From contig NZ_KB908219.1 of assembly GCF_000382365.1 (NCBI RefSeq), positions 1 through 64,000 of the forward strand: DNA of 64,000 nucleotides, given 5' to 3'. Under the pieces are notes generated by a model. The model was given only the letters and a program-made list of their open reading frames with translations. It was not told the origin of the DNA and did no database searches. The translations under genes were made by a program, and so were the position numbers. The DNA is from Pannonibacter phragmitetus DSM 14782 (lineage in GTDB: Bacteria; Pseudomonadota; Alphaproteobacteria; Rhizobiales; Stappiaceae). Each line of letters starts with the position of its first letter. Position 1 is the stretch's first letter. Shown piece by piece: positions 16,684-25,842 of this stretch.

Positions 16684-17624
16684 TGAAGAACGGTGTTCTC
16701 GGTTTTCTCGGGGTTATCATTGCCCTGGCACTGACGGTTCTGTACCTGTCGATCTACATCGTCAATCCGGCGCAGCAGGCGCTTGTCCTGCAGTTCGGCA
16801 AGGTGATTTCCGCCACCCAGCAGCCGGGTCTGCATTTCAAGATTCCGCTGGTCCAGAACGTGGTCTACATCGACCGGCGAATTCTGGACTTCAACATGCC
16901 GCCGCTGGAAGCCATCGCCTCGGACAAGAAGCGTCTGGTGGTTGATGCCTTTGCCCGTTACCGCATCTCTGATCCGGTGCTGTTCTATCAGCGCGTCAAC
17001 AACATCAATGCCGCCAACCAGCGCCTTTCGACGCTGCTGCAGGGCGCGCTGCGTGACGAACTGGGCCGTTCGACCTTCACCGCCGTGGTCCGTGACAACC
17101 GTTCCCAGATCATGACCCGCATCCGCACGCTGGTGACAACGGCAACGAGCGATCTGGGCATTGAGGTGGTGGATGTGAAGATCCGGCGCGCCGATCTGCC
17201 GGAGGCGAACAGCCAGGCCGTGTTCTCGCGCATGCAGACCGAGCGTGAGCGTGAAGCGACTGAAATCCGCGCCCAGGGTGAAGAGCAGGGCCGCCGCATC
17301 CGTTCGCGTGCCGACCGTGATGTAACGGTGCTGATTGCCGAGGCCCGCCGTGATGCGGAAATCCTGCGCGGTGATGGTGACGCGGAACGTGGCCGTATCT
17401 TTGCCGAAGCCTTCAGCGAAGATCCATCCTTCTTCACCTTCTACCGCTCCATGCAGGCGTATGAAGCAGGCCTGAAGGCCGGTCAGACGAGCTTCGTGCT
17501 GTCGCCCGACTCCAGCTTCTTCCGGTACTTCAATGATCCGGCAGGGGCTGCGGCAGCAGCGGCTGCACCTGTACAGATGCCGGTCCAGGCGCCGGCTGCG
17601 GGTGCTGCACCTGCGGGGCAATGA
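16683..17624 (+). CDS. hflC: HflC, partner of HflK in the FtsH complex
   Basis: This 313-residue protein has an N-terminal membrane segment (residues 6-26), followed by IVNPAQQALVLQFGKV, the band-7 domain and the HflC-typical QMQTEREREATEIRAQGEEQGRRIRSRADRD (given here in outline, residues about 181-212). It ends with an Ala/Pro-rich tail. It assembles with HflK around FtsH. Its start overlaps the hflK stop by one base and its stop overlaps the next small gene by four bases, so the three form an operon. Confidence 0.95.
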   Translation: MKNGVLGFLGVIIALALTVLYLSIYIVNPAQQALVLQFGKVISATQQPGLHFKIPLVQNVVYIDRRILDFNMPPLEAIASDKKRLVVDAFARYRISDPVLFYQRVNNINAANQRLSTLLQGALRDELGRSTFTAVVRDNRSQIMTRIRTLVTTATSDLGIEVVDVKIRRADLPEANSQAVFSRMQTEREREATEIRAQGEEQGRRIRSRADRDVTVLIAEARRDAEILRGDGDAERGRIFAEAFSEDPSFFTFYRSMQAYEAGLKAGQTSFVLSPDSSFFRYFNDPAGAAAAAAAPVQMPVQAPAAGAAPAGQ

Positions 17625-17806
17625 GCGATCTGATAACAGCCATTGCTTTGGCGCTGGCGCTTGAGGGAACCCTCTATGCGCTGGCGCCAGGGCGCATGAA
17701 AGCGATGTTGCGCAGCGTGCTCGATATGGATGACAGCGTGTTGCGCGGCGTTGGCCTTGCGGCCCTGGCTGCCGGTGTGTTCGTCATCTGGCTGGTTCGC
17801 GGTTGA
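17621..17806 (+). CDS. DUF2065 family small membrane protein
   Basis: This 61-residue protein has two hydrophobic segments (about 3-22 and 43-58) separated by LAPGRMKAMLRSVLDMDDSVLRGVG. Length, pattern and position directly after hflC match the DUF2065 (YjeT-like) family found after hflKC in many proteobacteria. It starts within the hflC stop (ATGA overlap). The function is unknown; conserved placement suggests a role with HflKC-FtsH. Confidence 0.88.
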   Translation: MSDLITAIALALALEGTLYALAPGRMKAMLRSVLDMDDSVLRGVGLAALAAGVFVIWLVRG

Positions 17807-17832
17807 AAGGCTTCTTTGCCTCTCGGAAATGT

Positions 17833-17870
17833 CATGGCGCCAGTCCGATTGCTGTCGAACTGGCGCCATG
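17833..17870. terminator. 12-bp perfect hairpin between DUF2065 and degP
   Basis: CATGGCGCCAGT (17833-17844) and ACTGGCGCCATG (17859-17870) are perfect inverted repeats with a 14-base loop. Only TTT follows, so it may be a terminator or an RNA-stabilising or processing hairpin between the hflKC genes and degP. Confidence 0.5.
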
Positions 17871-17942
17871 TTTGCATATATCGTTAGAGTGATTTCGTGA
17901 CCCGGGCATCTGCCCGCCCGATGGTATGGAGGAAAGCGGCCG

Positions 17943-19454
17943 ATGGCCCGTATTTTCAAAGCTCAACACCTCTCGCGCGGCGCCCGTGTGGCCGCAGCGG
18001 CGATGATGGCGGCCTTTATCGCTGTGTCTCCGGGCCACGTCGCGCTGGCACAGGGGCCAGCCTCCGTTGCCGACCTCGCGGAAGGCCTCGCCGATGCAGT
18101 GGTGAACATCTCGACCGAGCAGACCGTTCAGGCCCGCCGGTCGATCCCGATGCCGAAGCTGCCGGAAGGCTCTCCCTTCCAGGAGTTCTTCGACGAATTC
18201 TTCAACCGCCAGAACAACGGTGAAGGCGGTGAGGAGGGCGAAGGCGGCGGTTCGCCGCGCCGTGTTCAGTCGCTGGGTTCCGGCTTTGTCATTGATGGCA
18301 CCGAAGGCATCATCATCACGAACAATCACGTGATTGAGGATGCGGACGAGATTACCGCCAATTTCAATGACGGCTCCAAGCTGAAGGCGGAAGTCATCGG
18401 CGTTGACGAGAAGACCGATATTGCCGTGCTGAAGGTGACGCCGGTGAAGCCGCTGAAGGCGGTCGAGTTTGGCGACAGCGAGGTGATCCGCGTCGGTGAC
18501 TGGGTGATGGCCATCGGCAATCCCTTTGGCCTCGGCGGCACGGTCACCGTCGGCATCGTCTCCGCCCGCAAGCGCGATATCAATGCCGGGCCCTATGACA
18601 ACTTCATCCAGACGGACGCTGCCATCAACCGTGGCAACTCGGGTGGCCCGCTGTTCGACATGAATGGCAAGGTCATCGGCATCAACACGGCCATCATTTC
18701 CCCGTCGGGCGGCTCGATCGGCATCGGCTTTGCCATTCCCTCCAACACGGCCACCGCCGTGATTGCGCAGCTGCGCGAGTTCGGCGAGACCCGCCGCGGC
18801 TGGCTGGGCGTGCGCATTCAGGAAGTGACCGACGAGATTGCGGAAAGCCTGGGCATGGACAAGGCCATGGGCGCGCTGGTTGCCGGTGTCTCTGATGACG
18901 GCCCTGCAGCAGCTGCCAAGATCCTGCCTGGCGATGTGGTCGTCGAGTTCGACGGCAGGCCGGTTCCGGCGATGCGTGACCTGCCGCGCATGGTGGCCGA
19001 CACGGCCATCGGCAAGGAAGTGGATGTTGTCGTGCTGCGCAAGGGCGAGCGGGTGACCCTGAAGGTGACGCTTGGCCGCCTTGAAGAGGCAGATGCATCG
19101 GGTGTGGCCGAGGAAGAGAAGAAGCCGGCTGAGGAAGAGCAGAAGACCAGCGAAGTGCTGGGCATGAAGCTGGCGGTGCTCGACGATGCCTCGCGCGAAA
19201 AATTCCAGATCAATGCGGAGGTCCAGGGCGTTGTCGTGACCGAGGTGATTGCTGGCAGTTCTGCTGAGGAAAAGCGTATCCAGGCCGGCGACACCATCAA
19301 GGAAGTTGCCCAGGAACCGGTCAAGACGCCCGAGGAAGTGGCTGCCCAGGTCGAGAAGCTGAAACAGGATGGCCGGAAGTCCGCCCTTTTGCTTCTGGCC
19401 AACCCGGCAGGAGAGCTGCGCTTCATTCCGGTGAGGATTGACGAACAGAAGTAG
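17943..19454 (+). CDS. degP: Do/DegP-family periplasmic serine protease
   Basis: The 503-residue protein has a signal peptide (about 1-34, ending HVALAQ), a trypsin-like domain and two PDZ domains (about 275-370 and 400-495). The catalytic triad is visible: His in TNNHVIEDA (about 128), Asp in DEKTDIAVLKV (about 159) and Ser in NRGNSGGPLF (about 232). It degrades or refolds damaged envelope proteins. An acidic linker (EEEKKPAEEEQK) separates the PDZ domains. GGAGGAAAG precedes the start. It follows hflKC, another envelope quality-control system, and is followed by a strong terminator. Confidence 0.95.
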   Translation: MARIFKAQHLSRGARVAAAAMMAAFIAVSPGHVALAQGPASVADLAEGLADAVVNISTEQTVQARRSIPMPKLPEGSPFQEFFDEFFNRQNNGEGGEEGEGGGSPRRVQSLGSGFVIDGTEGIIITNNHVIEDADEITANFNDGSKLKAEVIGVDEKTDIAVLKVTPVKPLKAVEFGDSEVIRVGDWVMAIGNPFGLGGTVTVGIVSARKRDINAGPYDNFIQTDAAINRGNSGGPLFDMNGKVIGINTAIISPSGGSIGIGFAIPSNTATAVIAQLREFGETRRGWLGVRIQEVTDEIAESLGMDKAMGALVAGVSDDGPAAAAKILPGDVVVEFDGRPVPAMRDLPRMVADTAIGKEVDVVVLRKGERVTLKVTLGRLEEADASGVAEEEKKPAEEEQKTSEVLGMKLAVLDDASREKFQINAEVQGVVVTEVIAGSSAEEKRIQAGDTIKEVAQEPVKTPEEVAAQVEKLKQDGRKSALLLLANPAGELRFIPVRIDEQK

Positions 19455-19482
19455 AATCAAGCTCTTGGCATTTTTGCCGGCA

Positions 19483-19514
19483 AAGGGCGCGGACCTGTTC
19501 CGCGCCCTTCGTTT
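19483..19514 (+). terminator. rho-independent terminator of degP
   Basis: A perfect 10-bp stem, AAGGGCGCGG (19483-19492) with CCGCGCCCTT (19500-19509), is followed by CGTTTTAT. It lies 28 bases after the degP stop. Confidence 0.85.
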
Positions 19515-19604
19515 TATGTCTGCAACCCATGGGTGTTGCAGGGTTGCGTAATTGTCATTATTGACGCTGCGTTATTTTTCGTTTGAAGGATATTTTTTAC
19601 GAAA

Positions 19605-19622
19605 CGTATAGCAATTTATACG
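19605..19622. promoter_or_regulatory. palindrome in the AT-rich leader of the GGDEF-EAL gene
   Basis: CGTATA (19605-19610) and TATACG (19617-19622) are spaced by six bases inside an unusually AT-rich stretch (about 19550-19622) upstream of the GGDEF-EAL gene. It could be an operator, but no regulator is known. The rest of the 280-base gap shows nothing clear. Confidence 0.3.
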
Positions 19623-19736
19623 AGTGTTCCCCTTGTCAAGGGTTCGCTTTACCGGCTGCGCCACACTGAATTGGCGCAGGGGATGTTTGGAGTGGCGTTT
19701 GTCTGAGGCAGGAATTCCAGATGGGGTGGGTTCTGG

Positions 19737-22700
19737 ATGCGCTTATGGTCTTCATTGCCTGTCCTCCTGCGGTTTCAGCGCCTGCGCATTGCCGTCGCCG
19801 GATTTGGCGGCGTTCTTGTTCTCCTTATCCTGAGCCTTGGACTGGTCAGCATCCGGCAGATGCAGGCGGTCTCCGGCGGCATGAATCTGATGAGCCAGGC
19901 TACAGGTCCGCTCTATGTGGATGCCCTTCGCGCAACGGCCAGTGTCCAGCAAATTGCCGGGCTTTCGCGGACATTGATTGACGAGTGTTTTTTCCGCACG
20001 GGGGGAGATCCGGCGCTCGCAGCCTTCAATCTGCGGGCCGTTGATTATTCAGAGCTTGATGCGCTTGAGGTGTCGATCCGGCAGCGCAATCTCGAGACGC
20101 TGGGCCGGGATGCAATCCGGGCGCGGGATGACTTCAAGAAAATTCAGGGCGAGGTTCTTGCCGTCTGCGACCAGCATATTCTGAACTCTCAGGAGCGCAG
20201 GCGCGTCGAGGAGCGGCTCCGCTTCAATTTCAAGCGCGTGAATGCAACGCTGGACAGGCTGCTGGAACAGGTGGACGGCGCTGTCGCGCTTGATGAGCGC
20301 AGCATGCGGGAGATGATCGGCAGAGCCGATGGTCTTGAGGCGGAGAGGGTGCGGCTCGGGTCCGCCATGGTGGAGAACTGGCCGGTTATTCGTCTTGCCT
20401 ATGACCTGCGCAAGGAAGTGGAACGGTTCGACGATAGCCTGCTGGGGGATTGGTATGCTGCAGGCACACGCAATCTTGGCGAAGCGCTCCAGAACCAGAG
20501 TCTTGCAGCGCAGGGCATTGGAGCGATTTCCCGCCAGCTGATGCCCTGGCTGGAGGCCCAGTCTTCTTTCTCCCGGACGCGGTCCTTGCGGGATGCAATC
20601 CGCGCTGTCTCCAATGAGGTGGATACCGGTGGTCCACTTGAGGCCGTGCTTCAGCAGGCCATGACGATTGACCGGGCCCGGACCGATGTGATGCGCCTGC
20701 TGCGCCTATCTGAGTACCGGCTGACGAAGTCGGTGCAAAAACTGGCCATCTGGGCACGTGAACAGAATGAGGAAACCACGGCGATGATCACCCGGCGCAT
20801 TGATGCCGGGATGTTCACGATCCTCGCCGTGGCTGCCTTTGCCTGTTTCGCCTGTATTGGCGCCGTGTTTGCCTTCGGCGCCGCTGTTGCAAGGCCGGTG
20901 GAACGCCTGACGAACCACGCCAGGGCTCTGAAGGACGCGGGCGATGTCATTCACCCTGTTCCGGAGGATCTGATCAGGCGCCCGGACGAAATCGGAGAAT
21001 TGGGTGCGGCGTTTGACGGACTGATTCAATCTGTAGAGGCTGCGCGGCAGGATCTGCTGGCCTCGTCCCGCCAGGAGGTGAAACAGCAGTTTGACCGGCT
21101 GTCTTCTGCGGTGGAGAGCATTCCGCAAGGAATTCTGATGTGCGGGCCGGATGACCGGGTGATCCTGGCCAATGGCAACTTCCGTGCGCTGTTTGATCTG
21201 CCGGAGGAGGCTGTCCTGCCGGGCACCGCGCGTGCCGGGGTCGTTGCGGCCTGCATCGGCCGTGGGGCACAGGTGATTGCCGATGAAGGCCCGCAGGATC
21301 AGAGGCTCGCAGCCGGGCTGCAGGTGACCCGCAAGCGTATCGTTCAGGTGCGGGACGAACGGACCATTGTCGTCACCATCGCCAGGACGGAAGAGGGCGG
21401 CTCTGTCGCTGTCTATGAAGACGTGACGGAGCGCCAGCGGCAGGAGCAGCGGATTGCCCACCTTGCCCATCATGACGCCCTGACAGGCCTTGCCAATCGC
21501 ATTCTCTTCCGGGAAAAGGCCGAGGAATATGTCGCCCGCAGCCTTGCGACCGGCCAGCCGACGGCGCTGCTTTATCTTGATCTGGACCAGTTCAAGACGG
21601 TCAACGATACGCTTGGCCATCCTGTGGGAGACAAGCTGCTTGTTGAAGTTGCTGCGCGGTTGCGGCAGGCAATCGGCGAAGAAGACCTTATCGCCCGCCT
21701 GGGGGGGGATGAGTTCGCCATCGTGCTGCACGGGCGCCGCAGCCCTGCGCAGGCAGCAGAAATGGCGGACCGGATCATCGGTGCCATAGGCCAGTCATTT
21801 GATATCGGCGGGCAGTGCATCTTCGTCGGCGTCTCCATCGGCATTGCCATTTCCCCGCAGGATGGAGAAGACGCGGACACGCTTCTGATGCATGCGGATA
21901 TGGCGCTGTACCGGGCCAAGCAGGACGGGCGCAACATTCACCGCTTCTTCGAGGTGGCGATGGATGCACAGATCCAGCAGCGCAGGGAGCTTGAGCTGGA
22001 TTTGCGCTCGGCTCTCGCGGCAGGCCAGTTCCAGCTGCATTATCAGCCGCTGTATGGCCTCAGCCACGGTCAGGTGGCGTGTTTCGAAGCTTTGATCCGC
22101 TGGACGCATCCCGAGCGTGGCAACATTCCCCCTGGCGAGTTCATTCCCGTCGCCGAGGAAACCGGGCTCATCAGCACAATCGGCGCCTGGGTTTTGAAAC
22201 AGGCGTGCCGTGAGGCGTCCCGCTGGCCATCAGATGTGCGGGTCGCCGTCAATATCTCGCCGGTGCAGTTCCGCACGCGGACGCTGGTTCTGGACGTTCT
22301 GGCGGCCCTTGGCACATCGGGCCTTCCGGCGAGCCGGCTGGAAATCGAGATCACGGAGGGCGTGCTGCTGCAGGATACGGAAGCGACGCTCATGATCCTC
22401 GAAGAATTGCGGAGCCTTGGCGTGCGCATCGTCATGGATGACTTTGGCACCGGCTACTCCAGTCTGAGCTATCTCCAGAAGTTCCGCTTCGACAAGGTGA
22501 AGATCGACCGGGCCTTTGTACAGGACATTCATGAGGGGGATGACAAGCGGGCCGTTGTGCGCGCCGTCACCAGCCTTTGCACCAGTCTCGGAATTGAAAC
22601 GACTGCAGAAGGTGTGGAGACGGCGGCTCAGCTCGACGCCTTGCGCCGGGAGGGCTGCTCGCAGGCACAGGGCTTCTTCATTGGCCGCCCCATGCCCGCT

Positions 22701-22781
22701 GCTGATGTCATGGACCTTCTGAATGCGGGTGACGCGCCACAACAGCAGGCCAGCGGCATGCCGCTGCGTATTCCGGCCTGA
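19737..22781 (+). CDS. membrane-bound GGDEF-EAL cyclic-di-GMP enzyme with HAMP and PAS-like domains
   Basis: This 1,014-residue protein has a membrane segment at 18-38, a largely helical periplasmic sensor region (about 40-355), a second membrane segment (about 358-383), a HAMP linker (385-440), a PAS-like domain (about 450-560), a GGDEF domain with RLGGDEFAIVL (about 652-662) and an EAL domain with CFEALIRW (about 781-788) and MDDFGTGYSS (about 900). Both active-site signatures look intact, so it could make or break down cyclic di-GMP; which activity dominates cannot be told. No I-site was checked. It is preceded by an AT-rich region and is probably monocistronic. Confidence 0.93.
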   Translation: MRLWSSLPVLLRFQRLRIAVAGFGGVLVLLILSLGLVSIRQMQAVSGGMNLMSQATGPLYVDALRATASVQQIAGLSRTLIDECFFRTGGDPALAAFNLRAVDYSELDALEVSIRQRNLETLGRDAIRARDDFKKIQGEVLAVCDQHILNSQERRRVEERLRFNFKRVNATLDRLLEQVDGAVALDERSMREMIGRADGLEAERVRLGSAMVENWPVIRLAYDLRKEVERFDDSLLGDWYAAGTRNLGEALQNQSLAAQGIGAISRQLMPWLEAQSSFSRTRSLRDAIRAVSNEVDTGGPLEAVLQQAMTIDRARTDVMRLLRLSEYRLTKSVQKLAIWAREQNEETTAMITRRIDAGMFTILAVAAFACFACIGAVFAFGAAVARPVERLTNHARALKDAGDVIHPVPEDLIRRPDEIGELGAAFDGLIQSVEAARQDLLASSRQEVKQQFDRLSSAVESIPQGILMCGPDDRVILANGNFRALFDLPEEAVLPGTARAGVVAACIGRGAQVIADEGPQDQRLAAGLQVTRKRIVQVRDERTIVVTIARTEEGGSVAVYEDVTERQRQEQRIAHLAHHDALTGLANRILFREKAEEYVARSLATGQPTALLYLDLDQFKTVNDTLGHPVGDKLLVEVAARLRQAIGEEDLIARLGGDEFAIVLHGRRSPAQAAEMADRIIGAIGQSFDIGGQCIFVGVSIGIAISPQDGEDADTLLMHADMALYRAKQDGRNIHRFFEVAMDAQIQQRRELELDLRSALAAGQFQLHYQPLYGLSHGQVACFEALIRWTHPERGNIPPGEFIPVAEETGLISTIGAWVLKQACREASRWPSDVRVAVNISPVQFRTRTLVLDVLAALGTSGLPASRLEIEITEGVLLQDTEATLMILEELRSLGVRIVMDDFGTGYSSLSYLQKFRFDKVKIDRAFVQDIHEGDDKRAVVRAVTSLCTSLGIETTAEGVETAAQLDALRREGCSQAQGFFIGRPMPAADVMDLLNAGDAPQQQASGMPLRIPA

Positions 22782-22793
22782 GCAAGAGTTGCC

Positions 22794-23687
22794 TCAGGCG
22801 GCGAAGTCCTGCTGCCAGTAGCCCTGAATGAACAGAAGCGCCGTCAGGTCACCATGATCGACGCGCATGTCCGCTTCTGCCGCCACCTTCGGCTTGGCGT
22901 GATAGGCAACGCCCACACCGGCGCGCGCAATCATGGCAAGGTCGTTGGCGCCATCCCCCACGGCCATGGTCTCTTCAAAGGCGAGGCCCTTTTCCGCGAC
23001 CAGCTCCTCAAGCCGCTCACGCTTGGCTTCGCGGCCAAGGATCGGCTCGCGCACCGTGCCGGACAGCTGGCCGTCCGCATGCTCCAGAATGTTGGCGCGG
23101 TTCTCGTCAAATCCGATGCGCTCTGCCACCGGGCCGGTGAACAGGGTGAAGCCGCCTGAGACCAGCGCGCAATAGGCGCCATTGGCCTTCATCGTGCGCA
23201 CCAGCGCAACAGCACCGGGCATCAGGGTGATGCGCTTGTCCAGGACATCGCTCACCGCCGCGACCGGCAGGCCCTTGAGCAGGCCGACACGCTCGCGCAG
23301 GGCAGGCTCGAATTCGATTTCGCCGCGCATCGCCCGTTCGGTGATGGCGGCGATATGGTCCTTCAGGCCAAGTTCTGCGGCCAGTTCGTCGATGCACTCC
23401 TGTCCGATCATGGTGGAATCCATGTCGGCGATCAGCAGCCGCTTGCGCCGGCCTTCCACAGGCTGCACAAAGACGTCAACCGTGCGGGGGCCGGCCAGTG
23501 CGCGCAGGCGGGCTTCCACGTCCCGGGCGGGCAGGTCCAGCCCCACGGAGAGATCGGCGGCAACGCCGGGAGAGAGAAGGGCAGGGGCAGCTGCACTGTT
23601 CAGCAGGCGGGCTGCTTCGGCCAGAAATGTGTCATCAAGGGCCGGTGAAGCCGGATTGGAAACGAGCGTGGCAACCAGAGACGGCAT
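22794..23687 (-). CDS. serB: phosphoserine phosphatase
   Basis: This 297-residue HAD-family enzyme catalyses the last step of serine synthesis. The HAD motif IADMDSTMIGQECIDELA (about 83-100) carries the nucleophile Asp, followed by LLKGLPVAAVSDVL, LVSGGFTLFTGPVAERIGFD and VGDGANDLAMIARAGVGVAYHAKP. An 80-residue N-terminal ACT-like part precedes the HAD domain, as usual for the long SerB type. I chose the ATG at 23685-23687 (MPSLVATLVSNP); the in-frame upstream extension overlaps miaA. It is divergent from miaA, with 37 bases between the start codons. Confidence 0.94.
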   Translation of the reverse strand: MPSLVATLVSNPASPALDDTFLAEAARLLNSAAAPALLSPGVAADLSVGLDLPARDVEARLRALAGPRTVDVFVQPVEGRRKRLLIADMDSTMIGQECIDELAAELGLKDHIAAITERAMRGEIEFEPALRERVGLLKGLPVAAVSDVLDKRITLMPGAVALVRTMKANGAYCALVSGGFTLFTGPVAERIGFDENRANILEHADGQLSGTVREPILGREAKRERLEELVAEKGLAFEETMAVGDGANDLAMIARAGVGVAYHAKPKVAAEADMRVDHGDLTALLFIQGYWQQDFAA

Positions 23688-23724
23688 CGGGGAACCTCTT
23701 GAACGGGCAGAAGGCCGGAGCAAC

Positions 23725-24663
23725 ATGGCCGGAACAGCAAAAACTGCGATCCTGATAGCCGGGCCGACGGCCAGCGGCAAGTCGGCATTGGCCATTGAAC
23801 TGGCCCGTGCCGCCAATGGCGTGGTAATCAATGCCGATTCCATGCAGCTTTTCCGTGAACTGCGGCTGGTAACGGCGCGTCCCTCCGCCGAAGACGAGGC
23901 ACAGGTGCCGCACCGGCTTTACGGCTGCCTGCCTGCCAGCGAGGCCTTTTCCACCGGTGCCTATCTCGATCTGGTGCGCGGTGAGATTGAGGCAGTCCGG
24001 GCAGCGGGCAAGCTGCCGGTGCTGGTGGGTGGCACGGGGCTCTATTTCCGGGCGCTGACACAGGGCTTTGCCGAAGTGCCGCCGATTCCCGCCGGTATCC
24101 GGGAGCAGTGCCGGACGCTGGCGGCTGAAGGCGGCATTTCAGCCGTGCGGTCAGAGCTTGCCCCGCTGGATCCGGAAGCCGCAGAGCGGCTGATGGACCT
24201 CCAGCGCCTGACAAGGGCGCTGGAGGTGGTGCGGGGCACCGGCCGGACGCTGGCAGACTGGCAGGCCGAGGCGCATGGGACGCCGGTGCTGGGCCCGGAA
24301 GGGCTGGTGAAGGTGGTTCTCGCTCCGCCGCGCCCCTGGCTGCATGCGCGCATTGCGCAGCGGGCGCAGATGATGCTGACACCGGAAGGCTTTGCCGAGG
24401 TGGAGGGGCTGCTGGCGCTGGGGCTGCCGGATACGCTGCCGGCCATGCGGGCCATCGGCATCGCCGAAATTGGTGCGCTGCTGCGCGGGGACTGCAGCCG
24501 GGACGAGGCGCATTTCGCCCTGACGGTGGCCACCCGCCAGTATGCCAAGCGGCAGGAGACCTTCTTCCGCGGGCAACTGGCCGATTGGCCAAGACGGGAC
24601 CCGCAGGCGCAGGGCATGGCGGCGTTGGTCCGCGAAATCATCAATGATTTCTGTGTGCTATAA
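23725..24663 (+). CDS. miaA: tRNA dimethylallyltransferase
   Basis: The protein has 312 residues and transfers a dimethylallyl group to adenosine 37 of tRNAs reading UNN codons. The start MAGTAKTAILIAGPTASGKSALA contains the P-loop, followed by VVINADSMQLFRELRLVTARPS, PVLVGGTGLYFRALTQG, LQRLTRALEV and, near the end, RQYAKRQETFFRGQL. It starts divergently from serB. Longer in-frame frames upstream lie inside serB and are not used. It is also the gene most often placed between serB and the ilv genes in this group; here it is followed by a GNAT gene. Confidence 0.95.
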   Translation: MAGTAKTAILIAGPTASGKSALAIELARAANGVVINADSMQLFRELRLVTARPSAEDEAQVPHRLYGCLPASEAFSTGAYLDLVRGEIEAVRAAGKLPVLVGGTGLYFRALTQGFAEVPPIPAGIREQCRTLAAEGGISAVRSELAPLDPEAAERLMDLQRLTRALEVVRGTGRTLADWQAEAHGTPVLGPEGLVKVVLAPPRPWLHARIAQRAQMMLTPEGFAEVEGLLALGLPDTLPAMRAIGIAEIGALLRGDCSRDEAHFALTVATRQYAKRQETFFRGQLADWPRRDPQAQGMAALVREIINDFCVL

Positions 24664-24777
24664 AACTGTCAGGCAACTGTCGCCGGATTGTCGCCAAACA
24701 GCCCTTTAAAGCGCACAATCGCTCTCTATCTCCTCGTCCCGTCAAAAATAACGATGAGGACGAAGGGGGAATGCGCT

Positions 24778-25326
24778 ATGCAGGATACCGTACTGGCAAC
24801 ACGCCGTTTACGCCTCGTGCCCTTCACGCCGGACGATCTGGATGAGCTGAAAGCGCTTCATGCGGATCCGGAAGTGAACGCTCATCCCGGCATCAACCAC
24901 CGCTTTTCCAGGCGGGTACCCGACGATATCTGGCTGGCAAGCCGTCTCGTCGATTATGTGACCAGCCATGCGCTGCAGGGCTTCGGCATGTGGAAGGTGC
25001 TGGCCAAGGACGGCAGCTTCATCGGCCGGGCCGGGTTCGAGCCGCATGAGCCGACCTCTGAAATCAGCATGGAGGTCGTCATCGGCCGTCCGCACTGGGG
25101 GCAGGGGCTTGCCAGCGAGCTGGCTCCGGCGCTGGTTAACTGGTTCTTCCTCAACACCTATTACAGCCATCTGATCTGCCTCGCCGCCCGTGGCAATGCG
25201 GCGGCTCGCAAGGTGCTGCACCGGGCAGGCCTCTGCTGGAGGGAAACCCGCTGGTCCGCCGGCCGGCTCTGCGACGCCTATCAGATCCTAAACCCGTCGC
25301 TGCGGCGTCTGGTGGCGAACGGGTGA
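24778..25326 (+). CDS. RimJ/RimL-type GNAT acetyltransferase
   Basis: This 182-residue protein starts VLATRRLRLVPFTPDDLDELKALHADPEV, the usual opening of RimJ/RimL-like acetyltransferases, with the acetyl-CoA loop region PHWGQGLASELAPALVNWFF (about 102-121) and RGNAAARKVLHRAGL near the end. These enzymes acetylate an N-terminal amine or a small molecule; the substrate is unknown. GAAGGGGG lies upstream of the ATG at 24778. It ends four bases from the convergent monooxygenase gene. Confidence 0.85.
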   Translation: MQDTVLATRRLRLVPFTPDDLDELKALHADPEVNAHPGINHRFSRRVPDDIWLASRLVDYVTSHALQGFGMWKVLAKDGSFIGRAGFEPHEPTSEISMEVVIGRPHWGQGLASELAPALVNWFFLNTYYSHLICLAARGNAAARKVLHRAGLCWRETRWSAGRLCDAYQILNPSLRRLVANG

Positions 25327-25330
25327 GACA

Positions 25331-25675
25331 TCAGCCGTGCAGCGCGCGGCTGTCTTCCGGGGCTTCTGTGCGGTCTTCGAGGCCATAATCGCGGATGACG
25401 GCGGCAACGCGCAGCCGGTAGCCCGCGAACATGCGGGTCCGCCCTGCCGTCTGCGCCGCCCTGTGCCGGGCCAGGCTGCGCCATTCGGCAAGGGCCTCCT
25501 CATCGCGCCAGAAGGACAGGGAGACGAACTTGCCCGGTGTGGTCACGCTTTCAAAGCGCTCCACCGAGATGAAGCCGTCGATCTTTGACAATTCGCTTTT
25601 CAGGGCGCCCGCAAGATCAAAGTAGGCGGAGACATGCTCTGCATGCGGTTCGACTTCAAAGATCACGGCAATCAT
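25331..25675 (-). CDS. antibiotic biosynthesis monooxygenase (ABM) family protein
   Basis: The protein has 114 residues. The opening MIAVIFEVEPHAEHVSAYFDLA, followed by FISVERFESVTTPGKFVSLSFWRDEEALAEWR, is the ferredoxin-like ABM fold. These small dimeric proteins include quinone monooxygenases and stress proteins; despite the family name most are not antibiotic genes. No cofactor site can be read. It lies between the GNAT gene (convergent) and the leuA terminator. Confidence 0.85.
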   Translation of the reverse strand: MIAVIFEVEPHAEHVSAYFDLAGALKSELSKIDGFISVERFESVTTPGKFVSLSFWRDEEALAEWRSLARHRAAQTAGRTRMFAGYRLRVAAVIRDYGLEDRTEAPEDSRALHG

Positions 25676-25788
25676 GGCTGGCTCCTCCCGGCTGGCAGAT
25701 TGGACCTGGAGAATGGCACGGTTTGCGCCCGGATCAAGAGCGGAACGGGCACAGCAGTTTTTCCCTGCGGGAGAGCAAGAAACGGAAA

Positions 25789-25816
25789 ACCCGGCACCGC
25801 ATATGCGGCGCCGGGT
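25789..25816 (-). terminator. rho-independent terminator of leuA
   Basis: The minus strand shows ACCCGGCGCCGCATATGCGGTGCCGGGT as a 12-pair hairpin (one mismatch) followed by TTTTCC, 26 bases after the leuA stop. Confidence 0.8.
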
Positions 25817-25842
25817 CTTTAAGATGCCGTTCAGACGCTCTC